From: Streptomyces sp. Z26
Lineage (GTDB): Bacteria > Actinomycetota > Actinomycetes > Streptomycetales > Streptomycetaceae
Assembly (NCBI RefSeq): GCF_003665095.1
Contig: NZ_RCHV01000002.1
Span: 1,993,501 to 2,057,500 of the forward strand
Length of the DNA stretch: 64,000 nt
Reading direction: 5' to 3'
In this document: positions 41,271-50,237 of the stretch, piece after piece
How the letters are laid out: every line of letters starts with the position of its first letter
Numbering within the stretch: position 1 is the first letter of the stretch
Translations under genes and position numbers: made by a program
The notes under the pieces: generated by a model
Database searches by the model: none
What the model was told of the DNA's origin: nothing
Seen by the model: only the letters and a program-made list of their open reading frames with translations

Positions 41271-43034
41271 ATGTCGTTCCCCGACAGCGCCCCCGTCGTC
41301 ACCCTCACCGGCCGCCTGCCGTCCGCCGCGGGCGGCGCCGGGCAGACCGGCACCGTCACCTGCACCCCGTCCGCAGTGCTCGTGGACGCCGACCGGCACG
41401 CGGTGTACGTCGGCGCCGGCAGCGTCGACGTGGTCGACGGCGAGTTCAGCATCGACCTCGTGCCGTGCAACGCCGCCGGCGTCCTCCCGACCGGCTGGGT
41501 GTGGCGCATCGACATCCGGCTCGACGGATGCCGGCTGGAGTTCTGGGCCGACATCCGCGGCCTCCACGGCGACACGATCCACCTGGACGAGCTGCTGCCC
41601 GTCCCCGCGCCCGGCGGCGGCTCCATCCCCGGCGGGCTGCGCGGCCCGAAGGGCGACCCGGGCGCGTCCGCGTACGAGGTCGCGCAGGAGGAGGGGTTCG
41701 AGGGCACGCCGCTGGAGTGGCTGGCGTCCCTCGTCGGAGCGCCGGGTGAGCCGGGCGTCGACGGCGCGGTAGGGGCGCCGGGCACGGCAGGCGCCCCGGG
41801 GGCGAAGGGCGACCCGGGCACGCCGGGAGCCCCCGGCGCGAAAGGCGACACCGGCCCGGCCGGGAGCCCCGCCCCGCTGTGGCGCCGAAGCGCGCTGCCC
41901 GACCCGGCCGTCGCCGACGCGGTCATGGCGGACACCCAGCCCGTGCTCACCGTCGTCAACGGCATCTCGCCTACATCCGGGTACGTGCGCTACGTGCCCG
42001 CCCCGATCGCGCTGTCCGCGGGCGAGGTGCGCGGCCCGTACGCCTTCCCGGGCTCGGGCGGGCTGCTCGCGGGCGCGGGCGGCGACGCCCAGTACGTGGC
42101 TCCGTCCAGCAAGTACCCCGGCAACCGTGGCGACCAGTCCACGTGGTCCGTGGCGTTCGGGACGGACTCCCGCTACATCGAGCTGCGGTTCAAGCAGTCC
42201 GTTGCAGCGACCTCGTACCGGCTGTCGATCAACGGCCGCAAGGCCACCGACCTCATGCAGGCGACGGGCGCGGTGACGACCGGCACGTACCACCTGCTCA
42301 GGTTCGACCTCGGCTCGGCGGCCCCGCGAGTGATCCGCTTCGACTTCTACATCCTGGGCTTCGGCGGCATCTACCTGCCGCCGGCGGCCACCATGTGGCA
42401 ACCGGCCCTCCGCGGCGGCCCGTTCGTCTGGTACGGCGACTCCATCACCGGCGGCACCTCGTACAACACCGGGGCGGGCTGCGGGACGTACGCGGACCGC
42501 GCCGCGCGACTGCTCGGGGTCGACGACTCGTACCGGCAGGGCCTCTCCGGCACCGGCTACCTCGCGACGTCGTCCACCACGCACTTCGGGTTTCCCCGCT
42601 TGCAGACGGACCTCCTCAACCTGGCCCCGAAACGCGCGGTCATCTGGGGCGGCATCAACGACAAGTCGTACGCCCAGCCCGACATCGCGGCGGCGGCGAA
42701 CACGATCTACGCGGCGATCAAGTCGAGCCTGCCGTCGTGCGAGGTGTACGTGATCGGCGTCTTCTCGCCGTACGGCAACCCGGATGCGGCCAGCACGCAG
42801 ACGGACGAGACGATCCGCGCCTGCGCCGCCAGCGCCGGGTTCCCGTTCGTGTCCCCGCTCACCGGGGCGGTGTACGGCCGGGACGGCACCCTGCTCACGA
42901 CGCAGGGCCCGTGGATGACGCCCGGCATCGCGCCCGCGTACATCGGCGCGGACAACGTCCACCCGAACGACGCCGGGCACACGTACCTCGCCCGGCGCGT
43001 ACGAGACGCCGTCGCCGCGTGCATGCCGGACTGA
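41271..43034 (+). CDS. Collagen-like SGNH/GDSL-hydrolase, probable tail fibre or spike
   Basis: A 587-residue predicted virion protein. An N-terminal beta domain (about 1-115) is followed by GGLRGPKGDPGASAYEVAQE and a Gly-X-Y collagen-like stretch (about 163-205, GAPGAKGDPGTPGAPGAKG). Next come a beta-sandwich and a C-terminal SGNH hydrolase: block I VWYGDSITGG near residue 388, block III GGINDK near 461, block V DNVHPNDAGH near 560. Serine, Gly, Asn and His of the catalytic set are present. It would de-acylate a surface glycan during adsorption (inference). ATG 41271 has GGAGGTGA. Its position ahead of terminase is unusual for a fibre gene. Confidence 0.82.
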   Translation: MSFPDSAPVVTLTGRLPSAAGGAGQTGTVTCTPSAVLVDADRHAVYVGAGSVDVVDGEFSIDLVPCNAAGVLPTGWVWRIDIRLDGCRLEFWADIRGLHGDTIHLDELLPVPAPGGGSIPGGLRGPKGDPGASAYEVAQEEGFEGTPLEWLASLVGAPGEPGVDGAVGAPGTAGAPGAKGDPGTPGAPGAKGDTGPAGSPAPLWRRSALPDPAVADAVMADTQPVLTVVNGISPTSGYVRYVPAPIALSAGEVRGPYAFPGSGGLLAGAGGDAQYVAPSSKYPGNRGDQSTWSVAFGTDSRYIELRFKQSVAATSYRLSINGRKATDLMQATGAVTTGTYHLLRFDLGSAAPRVIRFDFYILGFGGIYLPPAATMWQPALRGGPFVWYGDSITGGTSYNTGAGCGTYADRAARLLGVDDSYRQGLSGTGYLATSSTTHFGFPRLQTDLLNLAPKRAVIWGGINDKSYAQPDIAAAANTIYAAIKSSLPSCEVYVIGVFSPYGNPDAASTQTDETIRACAASAGFPFVSPLTGAVYGRDGTLLTTQGPWMTPGIAPAYIGADNVHPNDAGHTYLARRVRDAVAACMPD

Positions 43035-43053
43035 CCCGGAGGAGGTGACCACC

Positions 43054-43581
43054 GTGGCCGTCAACCACGACAAACGCCCGGTCACCGACGACGACCGGCA
43101 GCAGATCCGGGTCCTGCACGCCGAGGGCCTCGGCCGGAATGAGATCGCCCGCCGCCTCAACCGCAGCCCCCGCACGATCAGCGTGCAGGCCACCGACATG
43201 GGCCTCACCTTCGACCGCACCGCCACCGCCGTCGCGACCGCAGCCCGGAAGACCGATGCGAAGGCCCGCCGCGCCGCGATCATCGACGGCCTGTACGACG
43301 TCGCCGAGGACGACCTCGCCTACCTCAAGCAGGGCGCCGGGTACGAACTCGTCGAGGTCTCCATGGGCGCCCCCGTCCGCTACACCGTCGACCGGCTGCC
43401 CGCACAGGACCGCCGGGCGCTGATCGGCGGCATCAACACCGGCACCGGCGCCGCAGCCAGGCTGGAAGCCCTCGATGCAGGCGACGGAGCCGACGACGCC
43501 CGGAGCATGATCGGGCAGCTTGCTGCCGGCCTCACCGCGGCGTACCACGCCATGAACGAGGGGGATGGTGATGCTCCGTGA
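43054..43581 (+). CDS. Terminase small subunit-like protein
   Basis: 175 residues with an N-terminal helix-turn-helix (DDDRQQIRVLHAEGLGRNEI, then ARRLNRSPRTISVQA), as in DNA-recognising small terminases. The helical C-terminus includes DARSMIGQLAAGLTAAYHAM. It directly precedes and overlaps the large subunit gene. GTG 43054 is chosen because GGAGG lies eight bases upstream; GTG 43045 is possible. Confidence 0.8.
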   Translation: MAVNHDKRPVTDDDRQQIRVLHAEGLGRNEIARRLNRSPRTISVQATDMGLTFDRTATAVATAARKTDAKARRAAIIDGLYDVAEDDLAYLKQGAGYELVEVSMGAPVRYTVDRLPAQDRRALIGGINTGTGAAARLEALDAGDGADDARSMIGQLAAGLTAAYHAMNEGDGDAP

Positions 43582-44857
43582 CCTCGGCCTGCCCCTGTCC
43601 CGGAAGCAGATCGCCAGCATCGTAGAAGCGCAGGACGCGCCGCTCGCCCTCTGGTCCGGTGCCGTCTCCTCGGGCAAGACCATCGCCAGCCTGGTGGCGT
43701 TCCTCGTACGGCTGGTCGCTGCCCCGGACCACGGCCTGGTCGTCATCGTCGGCCGCACCCTCCAGACCATCGAGCGGAACATCCTCGACCCGCTCCAGTC
43801 CACGCACCTGTTCGGGCCGCTCGCCGCGCACGTGCACCACACCCCGGGCTCCACCACCGCCGTCATCCTCGGCCGTACCGTGCACCTGGTCGGCGCCTCG
43901 GACGCCCGCGCGGAGGGCCGCATCCGCGGCTCCACGATCGCGCTGGCGTACGTGGACGAGGCCACCCTCGTCCCGCACTCCTTCTGGATGATGCTGCTCT
44001 CCCGGCTCCGCGTCGGCGACCAGTCGCGGCTGCTGGCGACCACCAACCCGGACGGGCCGTTCCACTGGCTCCGTTCCGAGTTCATCGCGCGCGCCGACCA
44101 GGTCGACCTGACGCACTGGCACTTCACCCTCGACGACAACCCGGCCATGGACCCGAAGGTCGTCGCCCGCCTCAAGCGCCAGTACACCGGCCTGTGGTAC
44201 CGCCGCTTCATCCTCGGCGAGTGGTGCCTCGCCCAGGGCTCGGTGTACGACATGTTCGACGAGCAGCGGCACATCGTCGACCTGCTGCCGCGGATGCGCC
44301 GCTGGATCGCTGTGGGCATCGACTACGGCACCGTCAATCCGTTCTCCGCCGTCCTCGTGGGCGTCGGCGACGACGACCGGCTGTACGCGGTGTCGGAGTA
44401 CCGGTACGACTCGAACACGGCGCACCGGCAGCTGACGGACGCGCAGTACAGCGCGGGCGTACGGAAGTGGCTGGCGCAGGTGCCGCGCCCGGGTGAGTCC
44501 GCGTCCGGCGTACAGCCGGAATGGATCTTCGTGGACCCGTCGGCCGCCAGCTTCATGAACCAGCTGTGGGCAGACCAAGTCCCCTCGATCGCGCCCGCGG
44601 TGAACGATGTCCTCGACGGCATCCGCTCGGTGTCCGTGGCGCTCGGGTCGAACCTGCTGCGCGTGCACCGCTCCTGCACCGGGCTGCTCGCCGAACTCCC
44701 CGGCTACGCCTGGGACGAACGCGCGGCCGAGCGCGGCGAGGACAAGCCGGTGAAGACCGCCGACCACTCGGCCGACGCCCTCCGGTACGCGCTGCACTCC
44801 ACCGCGCACACCTGGCGCGGCCTGATCCGCACCGACCGGGAGGAGATGGCTGCCTGA
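43565..44857 (+). CDS. terL: Terminase large subunit
   Basis: A 430-residue packaging motor of the PBSX-type. The ATPase has Walker A-like SGAVSSGKT near residue 32, Walker B LAYVDEATL near 126, and coupling motif LLATTNPDG near 156. The C-terminal RNase H-like nuclease has AVGIDYGTVNPFSAVLVG near 249, FVDPSAASF, and the last acidic group in KTADHSADALRYAL. It cuts and pumps DNA into the prohead with the portal. Starts 17 bases before the small-subunit stop; ATG 43571 is an alternative. Confidence 0.95.
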   Translation: MVMLRDLGLPLSRKQIASIVEAQDAPLALWSGAVSSGKTIASLVAFLVRLVAAPDHGLVVIVGRTLQTIERNILDPLQSTHLFGPLAAHVHHTPGSTTAVILGRTVHLVGASDARAEGRIRGSTIALAYVDEATLVPHSFWMMLLSRLRVGDQSRLLATTNPDGPFHWLRSEFIARADQVDLTHWHFTLDDNPAMDPKVVARLKRQYTGLWYRRFILGEWCLAQGSVYDMFDEQRHIVDLLPRMRRWIAVGIDYGTVNPFSAVLVGVGDDDRLYAVSEYRYDSNTAHRQLTDAQYSAGVRKWLAQVPRPGESASGVQPEWIFVDPSAASFMNQLWADQVPSIAPAVNDVLDGIRSVSVALGSNLLRVHRSCTGLLAELPGYAWDERAAERGEDKPVKTADHSADALRYALHSTAHTWRGLIRTDREEMAA

Positions 44858-45054
44858 TGGCCGCGACCGGGCACATCCCGATCTACATGCGGATCGGCAC
44901 CGGCGCCGAGGCCGAGATCGGCTACTTCGTGATCAACGCGGGCGCCGACTGCCACAAGGGCCTGACCACCAGCCACATCGCCGAAGCACTCCGCTCCGTG
45001 GCGGACGTGCTTGAGAGCCCAGAGCCGGAACAGGGGGTGCACGATGCTCCCTGA
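44857..45054 (+). CDS. Hypothetical protein, 65 residues
   Basis: Between terminase and portal, with a TGATG overlap at the start and an 11-base overlap into the portal gene. Contains AEIGYFVINAGADCHKGLTT and HIAEALRSVADVLESPEP. Function unknown. Confidence 0.6.
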   Translation: MAATGHIPIYMRIGTGAEAEIGYFVINAGADCHKGLTTSHIAEALRSVADVLESPEPEQGVHDAP

Positions 45055-46594
45055 CGACAACACGCCGTGGCCGCCGCTGGCGCCCGAGGTGCGGTCCGCG
45101 CTCGCGGACTGGTCCGCGTGGTACTCCGCAAACCCCGACAAGCTCGCCGAGCGGTACCTCAACCGTGGCACCCGCGACGCCCAGAACCGGCCCTCCCAGA
45201 TGCGCGGCGGCGTCGTCGGACGGTTCGCCCGCTGGTGGTGGGGTCAGCCCACACCGCTCGGGGAGAAGCGCGCGAAGATCCACGTGCCGCTCGCCTCCGA
45301 CATCGCCCGTACCAGCTCGGAACTACTGTTCTCCGAGCCTCCGCAGATCACCACCGAGGACACCGCTGCGCAGGAACGCATCGACACCCTGATGAAGGGC
45401 GGGCTGCGGGCGACGCTGCTGGAGGCCGGGCAGGTCTGCGCCGCGCTCGGCGGGGTGTTCCTCCGCAACGTGTGGGACCCCGAGATCAGCCCTCTGCCGT
45501 GGATCGCGCCCGTCCACGCGGACGCCGCGATCCCCGACTTCTCGTACGGGCGGCTCCGCGCGGTCACGTTCTGGACCGTGCTGGAGGACGACGGACAGCG
45601 CCGCGTACGGCACTTGGAGCGGCACGAGCGGGGCGTCATCCGGCACGCCGTGTTCGAGGGCACCCTCGACAACCTCGGGAAGAGGCGGGACCTGGGAGGG
45701 TTCGAGGCGACACGCGGCCTGATCCTGGACGGCGACGACTACCTCACCACCGGCGCCCCCGGGCACCTCACCGCCCACTACGTGCCGAACATGCGCCCCG
45801 CCCGGGACTGGCGCGACATCTCCTCCGCCGCATGGTGGGGGCAATCCGACTTCCAGGGCATCGAGGGCCTGTTCGACGCCCTCGACGAGACGTACGCCTC
45901 GTGGATGCGGGACGTACGGCTCGGCGCCGGCCGCGTGCTGATGCCCGACGGGTTCCTCCAGTCCCACGGACCCGGACAAGGCGCCAGCTGGGAAGACCGG
46001 GAGATCCTGACCGGCCTGAACATCCCGCCCACCTCCGAACAGGCCATGCAGATCGTGCAGTTCGCGATCCGCGTGGCCGAGCACCGAGACACCGCGGCCG
46101 GAATCATTAGCCAGGCCATCCGGCAGGCCGGGTACTCCGGCGCGACGTTCTCCGAAGGCAACGAGGGCACGGCGGTCACCGCGACGGAGGTCAAGGCCCG
46201 TGAGAAGCGGTCGATGACGACGCGGTCGACGAAGACCCTGTACTGGGAGCCGGAGCTGGCCGGGGCGCTGGAGGCGGACGCGGCGCTGTGCGTGGGCCGC
46301 TTCCGGCAGTCCCTCGCGGTGGAGCGGCCGAAGATCGAGTTCGGGGACTCCGTCACCGAGGACGTACGGGAGCTGGCGGAAACCGCGGCGGCGCTGCGTA
46401 CGGCCGAGGCCGCGTCCACCGAGACCCTCGTTGCGTTGGTCAACCCCGGCCGTGACCAGACGTGGGTGAAGGGCGAGGCGCGCCGGATCCTGAAGGAGTC
46501 CTCGCGGGGCCCGCAGGCCGATCCGACGATGACCGGCGCCGAACAGGCCGCCGCAGGCGGGGGTCTGTTCGGGGGCGGCGAGGCGGAGGAGTAG
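45044..46594 (+). CDS. Portal protein
   Basis: A 516-residue portal (SPP1 gp6-like): WYSANPDKLAERYLNRGTRD, ARWWWGQPTPLGEKRAKIHV, PLASDIARTSSELLFSEPPQ, and a long helical wing and crown (FDALDETYASWMRDVRLGAG; TEVKAREKRSMTTRSTKTLY). It forms the dodecameric entry channel and binds terminase. The C-terminus is Gly/Glu-rich. ATG 45044 has AGGGGG upstream. Confidence 0.9.
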   Translation: MLPDDNTPWPPLAPEVRSALADWSAWYSANPDKLAERYLNRGTRDAQNRPSQMRGGVVGRFARWWWGQPTPLGEKRAKIHVPLASDIARTSSELLFSEPPQITTEDTAAQERIDTLMKGGLRATLLEAGQVCAALGGVFLRNVWDPEISPLPWIAPVHADAAIPDFSYGRLRAVTFWTVLEDDGQRRVRHLERHERGVIRHAVFEGTLDNLGKRRDLGGFEATRGLILDGDDYLTTGAPGHLTAHYVPNMRPARDWRDISSAAWWGQSDFQGIEGLFDALDETYASWMRDVRLGAGRVLMPDGFLQSHGPGQGASWEDREILTGLNIPPTSEQAMQIVQFAIRVAEHRDTAAGIISQAIRQAGYSGATFSEGNEGTAVTATEVKAREKRSMTTRSTKTLYWEPELAGALEADAALCVGRFRQSLAVERPKIEFGDSVTEDVRELAETAAALRTAEAASTETLVALVNPGRDQTWVKGEARRILKESSRGPQADPTMTGAEQAAAGGGLFGGGEAEE

Positions 46595-46597
46595 CCG

Positions 46598-47743
46598 ATG
46601 CCCGTCTCCCCGGCCGATGCCGAAGACCTCGCCGCAGCGGTGCGGGTGCTGTACGAGGACGCCGAACTCGCCCTCCTCGAACGTCTACGTGCGGCGGTCG
46701 CGGAGGGCATCGACTCGCCGCTGTGGGCGGAGATCAAGCTGCGGTCCCTCGGTGACCTGCGGGCCGCGGTCGAGCGCATCGCGGTCGCGCTGGAGCGGGA
46801 CGCGTCCGGGTTGGTGGCCGCCGCGCTCGCCACGGCGTACGGCCGCGGGCGGCAGGCCGCCGTCGCGGAGCTGGGCGCGCTGGAGGAAGGGCAGCGGGAG
46901 CAGGCGGCCCGAGTCCTGCCGGGCGCCCCGGCCGTGGACCGTCTCGCCGCCTCGTACGCGGCGGACACGCGCCCGCTGTACGCCCGCATCACCCGCGCGA
47001 TCGTGGACGCGTTCCGGGACATCACCACCCGGGCCGCCGCCTCCCCGCTGCTCGGCACCCAGACCCGCCGCCAGGCTTCCCAGCGCGCACTGGACGCGCT
47101 GGCGGCTCGCGGCATCGCGGCGTTCACCGACCGCGCGGGCCGCAACTGGCAGCTCGCGAGCTACGCCGAGATGGCCGTACGGTCCGTCACCGCCCGCGCC
47201 GCGGTGGAGGGGCACGTCGACACCCTGGACACGGCCGGGGTCGGGCTCGTCATCGTCTCCCGCGCCCCCCTGCGCTGCCCGCTGTGCGCCCGCTGGGAAG
47301 GCAAGGTGCTCTCCCTCTCGGACGTCCGGGACGTACGCGAGGAGCAGCACCCCCACGCCGTACAACCGGCTGGCCTGCGCGGCCTGCTGACGACCCGTAC
47401 GACGCAGGTACGTGTCGCCGGGAGCCTGGCCGAAGCGCGCGCGGACGGCCTGTTCCACCCAAACTGCCGCCACTCCCTCAGCGCCTACCTGCCGGGGGTG
47501 ACGACCCGGCCCCCGGAGCACGCCACGCCGGGCACGACGTACGCCGACACGCAGCGGCAACGCGCCATCGAGCGGCACATCCGCCGCTGGAAGCGCGAGC
47601 AGGCCGTCGCTCTCGACGACTCCGCGCGCCGCCGCGCGGGCGAGTTCGTCCGCAGGTGGCAGGCCGCGCAGCGCGAGCACGTAGCCGCGCACGACGACCT
47701 CCGGCGCAAGCCCGCGCGCGAGCAGATCACCGGAGCACGCTGA
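46598..47743 (+). CDS. Phage minor capsid protein (Phage_min_cap2-like)
   Basis: 381 residues. Helical N-terminus, then a core with TAGVGLVIVSRAPLRCPLCA, RWEGKVLSLS, and the signature ADGLFHPNCRHSLSAYLPG. The family follows portal in siphovirus head clusters and helps capsid assembly or DNA injection. The CPLC and HPNCRH residues may bind a metal. Confidence 0.85.
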   Translation: MPVSPADAEDLAAAVRVLYEDAELALLERLRAAVAEGIDSPLWAEIKLRSLGDLRAAVERIAVALERDASGLVAAALATAYGRGRQAAVAELGALEEGQREQAARVLPGAPAVDRLAASYAADTRPLYARITRAIVDAFRDITTRAAASPLLGTQTRRQASQRALDALAARGIAAFTDRAGRNWQLASYAEMAVRSVTARAAVEGHVDTLDTAGVGLVIVSRAPLRCPLCARWEGKVLSLSDVRDVREEQHPHAVQPAGLRGLLTTRTTQVRVAGSLAEARADGLFHPNCRHSLSAYLPGVTTRPPEHATPGTTYADTQRQRAIERHIRRWKREQAVALDDSARRRAGEFVRRWQAAQREHVAAHDDLRRKPAREQITGAR

Positions 47744-47750
47744 CGACTTC

Positions 47751-47825
47751 GGCCCGCCGGGCGCGGGCCGGGAACACCGATCCGCCTGGCGCGGATCACC
47801 CCTTGGAGGCCCGCCAGGCGCGGGC
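47751..47825. repeat. Three tandem hairpins with CNGGC loops
   Basis: Hairpin 1: GGCCCGC (47751-47757) with GCGGGCC (47763-47769), loop CGGGC. Hairpin 2: GATCCGC (47779-47785) with GCGGATC (47791-47797), loop CTGGC. Hairpin 3: GCCCGC (47809-47814) with GCGGGC (47820-47825), loop CAGGC. They fill the gap between the minor capsid and scaffold genes, about 28-30 bases start-to-start. Confidence 0.8.
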
Positions 47826-47846
47826 GACAACTGCCCTGGAGGGCGC

Positions 47847-48665
47847 ATGCCGAAGAAGACTCTGCCCCGCCACCGACTCGCGGGTGCCGGATGGATGCAC
47901 CCCTACTCGACCGGCCCTTTCTCCCCGTTCCTCTACGCGGACGGAGGAGGGGACGGCGGCGGCTCCGGATCAGGCAGCGACGGCGGAGGGGCTGACGGCG
48001 GCGGCCAGGACGGCGGCGACGGTGGGGGCGATGGCGGCGGCTCCGGAAACGGAGGCGACGGCACCCGCAGCGGCGCCGGGAAGGACGGCGGCCAGGGCAA
48101 GGACGGGGACGGCGGCGGCGAGGATCTCGCGGCCACCGTCAAGCAGCTGAAGAAGGAACTCGCGGACGCCCGCCGAGATGCGGGCAAGGCCCGTACGGAC
48201 GCGAAGAAGCAGGCCGCGGACGACGCTGTCGCGGCGCTGACGCAGCAGCTGGGCAAGGCCCTCGGGTTCGTGAAGGACGACACCCCGCCCGACCCGGCGA
48301 AGCTGGCGGAGGCCATCGCGCAGAAGGACACCACCATCGCCGAGCGGGAGTCGACGCTGCGTGCGAAGGACGTCGAACTCGCGGTGTGGTCCCGTGCGGA
48401 CAAGGCCGGAGCGAAGGCCGCCGCGCTGCTCGACTCGCGGGCGTTCCTCTCCAAGCTCGCCGAACTCGACCCGGCCGACAAGCAGCAGTTCACTTCGGCC
48501 CTCGACGACGCCATCAAGGCGGCCGTGAAGGACAACCCCGGCAGCTTCGCCGCGCAGGCCCCCGCCGGGCGCTCCGGCGCCGACCTGTCCGGCGGCTCCG
48601 GCGAGGGCAAGACCAAGCGCACCGGATCTCTCGCGGGCGCAATCGCCAACCACTACCAGACCTGA
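47847..48665 (+). CDS. Scaffolding protein
   Basis: A 272-residue protein directly upstream of major capsid. A Gly/Asp/Ser low-complexity region (about 32-90) is followed by a long charged coiled coil (KQLKKELADARRDAGKARTD) and a C-terminal segment ending LAGAIANHYQT. This acidic, helical profile is typical of siphovirus scaffolds (phage_GP20-like). It guides prohead assembly and is lost on maturation. ATG 47847 lies behind GGAGGGC. Confidence 0.85.
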   Translation: MPKKTLPRHRLAGAGWMHPYSTGPFSPFLYADGGGDGGGSGSGSDGGGADGGGQDGGDGGGDGGGSGNGGDGTRSGAGKDGGQGKDGDGGGEDLAATVKQLKKELADARRDAGKARTDAKKQAADDAVAALTQQLGKALGFVKDDTPPDPAKLAEAIAQKDTTIAERESTLRAKDVELAVWSRADKAGAKAAALLDSRAFLSKLAELDPADKQQFTSALDDAIKAAVKDNPGSFAAQAPAGRSGADLSGGSGEGKTKRTGSLAGAIANHYQT

Positions 48666-48678
48666 ACAGGAGTACCTC

Positions 48679-49743
48679 ATGCCCGTGACCCTCGCGCAGG
48701 CGCAGGTGAACATGGCGGCGGACGTCGACTACGCCGTCATCGACAACCTGCGGCGCAACAGCTGGCTGCTCAACAACATGGTGTGGGACGACACCGTCAG
48801 CCCCGGCACCGGCGGCGGCTCCCTGATCTACGGATACACCCGCCTGCTCACCCCGAGCACCGCCCAGTTCCGCGAGTTCAACAAGGAGTACCCGGCCAAC
48901 GAGGCGAAGCGCGAACCCAAGAGCGTGCAGCTGCGCCCGCTCGGTGGCGCGTTCAACGTCGACCGGGTCCTGTCGAACCTCGGCCCCGCCGCCACGAACG
49001 AGATCATGTTCCAGATGGCGCAGAAGCTGACGTCCGTCCGGACGCGCTTCCAGCAGGAGCTGATCACCGGCGACACCGCAGTCGACGCCTCGGGTTTCGA
49101 CGGCCTCGACAAGGCCCTCGTCGGCCAGTCCACGGAGTACCTGCCGCTGAACGAGGGCGTCACCACGGGCTACGTCGACTGGTCCCCGGCCACCGTCAAC
49201 AGCCAGGACAAGGCCATGTCGGCGTTCGACGCGCTCGACGACTTCCTGTCCCGGATCTTCAGCTCGCAGACCGGATCGGGTGACGTCGGCGCCGACGGCT
49301 CCGTGCCCGCAGGCGTCCGCGCGATCCTCGGCAACACCGTGTCCATCTCCCGCATCAAGTCTCTGGCGCGGCGGGCGGCGCAGTTCACCTCCGACCGGGA
49401 CGCGCTCGGCACCCTGGTGGAGCGGTACGGGAACTGGGTCCTGGTCGACCTCGGCGACCGCGCGGACGGCGCCGCCCCGATCATCCCGATCCGGTCGGCA
49501 GACACCGACGGCGGCGGAGCGGGCGGCGTCATCACCGGCCTCACCGACATCTACGCCGTCAGCATCGGCCTCGACGCGTTCCACGGCGCGGCCATGGCCG
49601 CCCGGCCGCTCGTGCAGACGTGGCTGCCGGACTTCTCCGTCGCGGGCGCGGTCAAGTCGGGCGAGATCGAGATGGGCCCGGTCGCAGCCGTACTGCGGAA
49701 CACCAAGGCGGCCGGCGTGCTGCGCAACGTCAAGGTCAGGTGA
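48679..49743 (+). CDS. Major capsid protein (HK97 fold)
   Basis: 354 residues: MPVTLAQAQVNMAADVDYAV, then TPSTAQFREFNKEYPANEAK, FNVDRVLSNLGPAATNEIMF, and LTDIYAVSIGLDAFHGAAM. No large N-terminal delta domain, as expected with a separate scaffold gene. AACAGGAG precedes ATG 48679. It forms the icosahedral shell. Confidence 0.9.
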   Translation: MPVTLAQAQVNMAADVDYAVIDNLRRNSWLLNNMVWDDTVSPGTGGGSLIYGYTRLLTPSTAQFREFNKEYPANEAKREPKSVQLRPLGGAFNVDRVLSNLGPAATNEIMFQMAQKLTSVRTRFQQELITGDTAVDASGFDGLDKALVGQSTEYLPLNEGVTTGYVDWSPATVNSQDKAMSAFDALDDFLSRIFSSQTGSGDVGADGSVPAGVRAILGNTVSISRIKSLARRAAQFTSDRDALGTLVERYGNWVLVDLGDRADGAAPIIPIRSADTDGGGAGGVITGLTDIYAVSIGLDAFHGAAMAARPLVQTWLPDFSVAGAVKSGEIEMGPVAAVLRNTKAAGVLRNVKVR

Positions 49744-49748
49744 GCAGC

Positions 49749-50237
49749 ATGACGAAGTACCAGATCGAAGCCCCCGTGCGGTCGTTCTCCGGTGAGTCCG
49801 TGGGCGTCCAGTTCACCAAGGGCACCGGCCACGTCACCGATGCCGACAAGCCCGGCAGGGCCGCGCTGGAATACTTCCGGCGCCACGGCTACGGCGTCCT
49901 CGCGGTCGACGACGACCACAAGCCGCTCGACGAGCGCGTGAACGACCTCGTCACCGGCCCCGACTCGCCGCCGCCCCCGCCCGCGGGGAAGCCCGACATG
50001 TTCGACCCGGGCGAGCACAGCGTCGAGCAGGTCATCGAGCACCTCCGCAAGGTCGACGAGAGCGTCGAGACCCGCCGCGTCCTGGACGCGGAGGCTGCGG
50101 GCGAGAACCGCGCGGAGATCGCGTCCGAGGGCGCCGCGCTCCTCGACCGCCAGGAGGCGCGGGACAAGGCCGCCGCCTCGACCACCACCCCCGCAGCGGC
50201 TCGCACCGCCGCCCCGAAGAAGGGAGCGCGGTCGTGA
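49749..50237 (+). CDS. Virion-associated hypothetical protein, 162 residues
   Basis: A small domain (MTKYQIEAPVRSFSGESVGV) is followed by DMFDPGEHSVEQVIEHLRKV, a charged helical middle and an Ala/Thr tail. Its position after capsid suggests a head fibre or connector role. Function unproven. Confidence 0.65.
   Translation: MTKYQIEAPVRSFSGESVGVQFTKGTGHVTDADKPGRAALEYFRRHGYGVLAVDDDHKPLDERVNDLVTGPDSPPPPPAGKPDMFDPGEHSVEQVIEHLRKVDESVETRRVLDAEAAGENRAEIASEGAALLDRQEARDKAAASTTTPAAARTAAPKKGARS

Noticed and set aside
41680..41890. Gly-X-Y repeat as a frameshift artefact
   Set aside because: The same frame encodes conserved SGNH blocks before the stop and an upstream beta domain, so it is genuine coding.
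47940..48120. Gly/Asp repeats in the scaffold gene as a CRISPR or DNA satellite
   Set aside because: The repeats are coding low-complexity sequence with no regular spacer structure.
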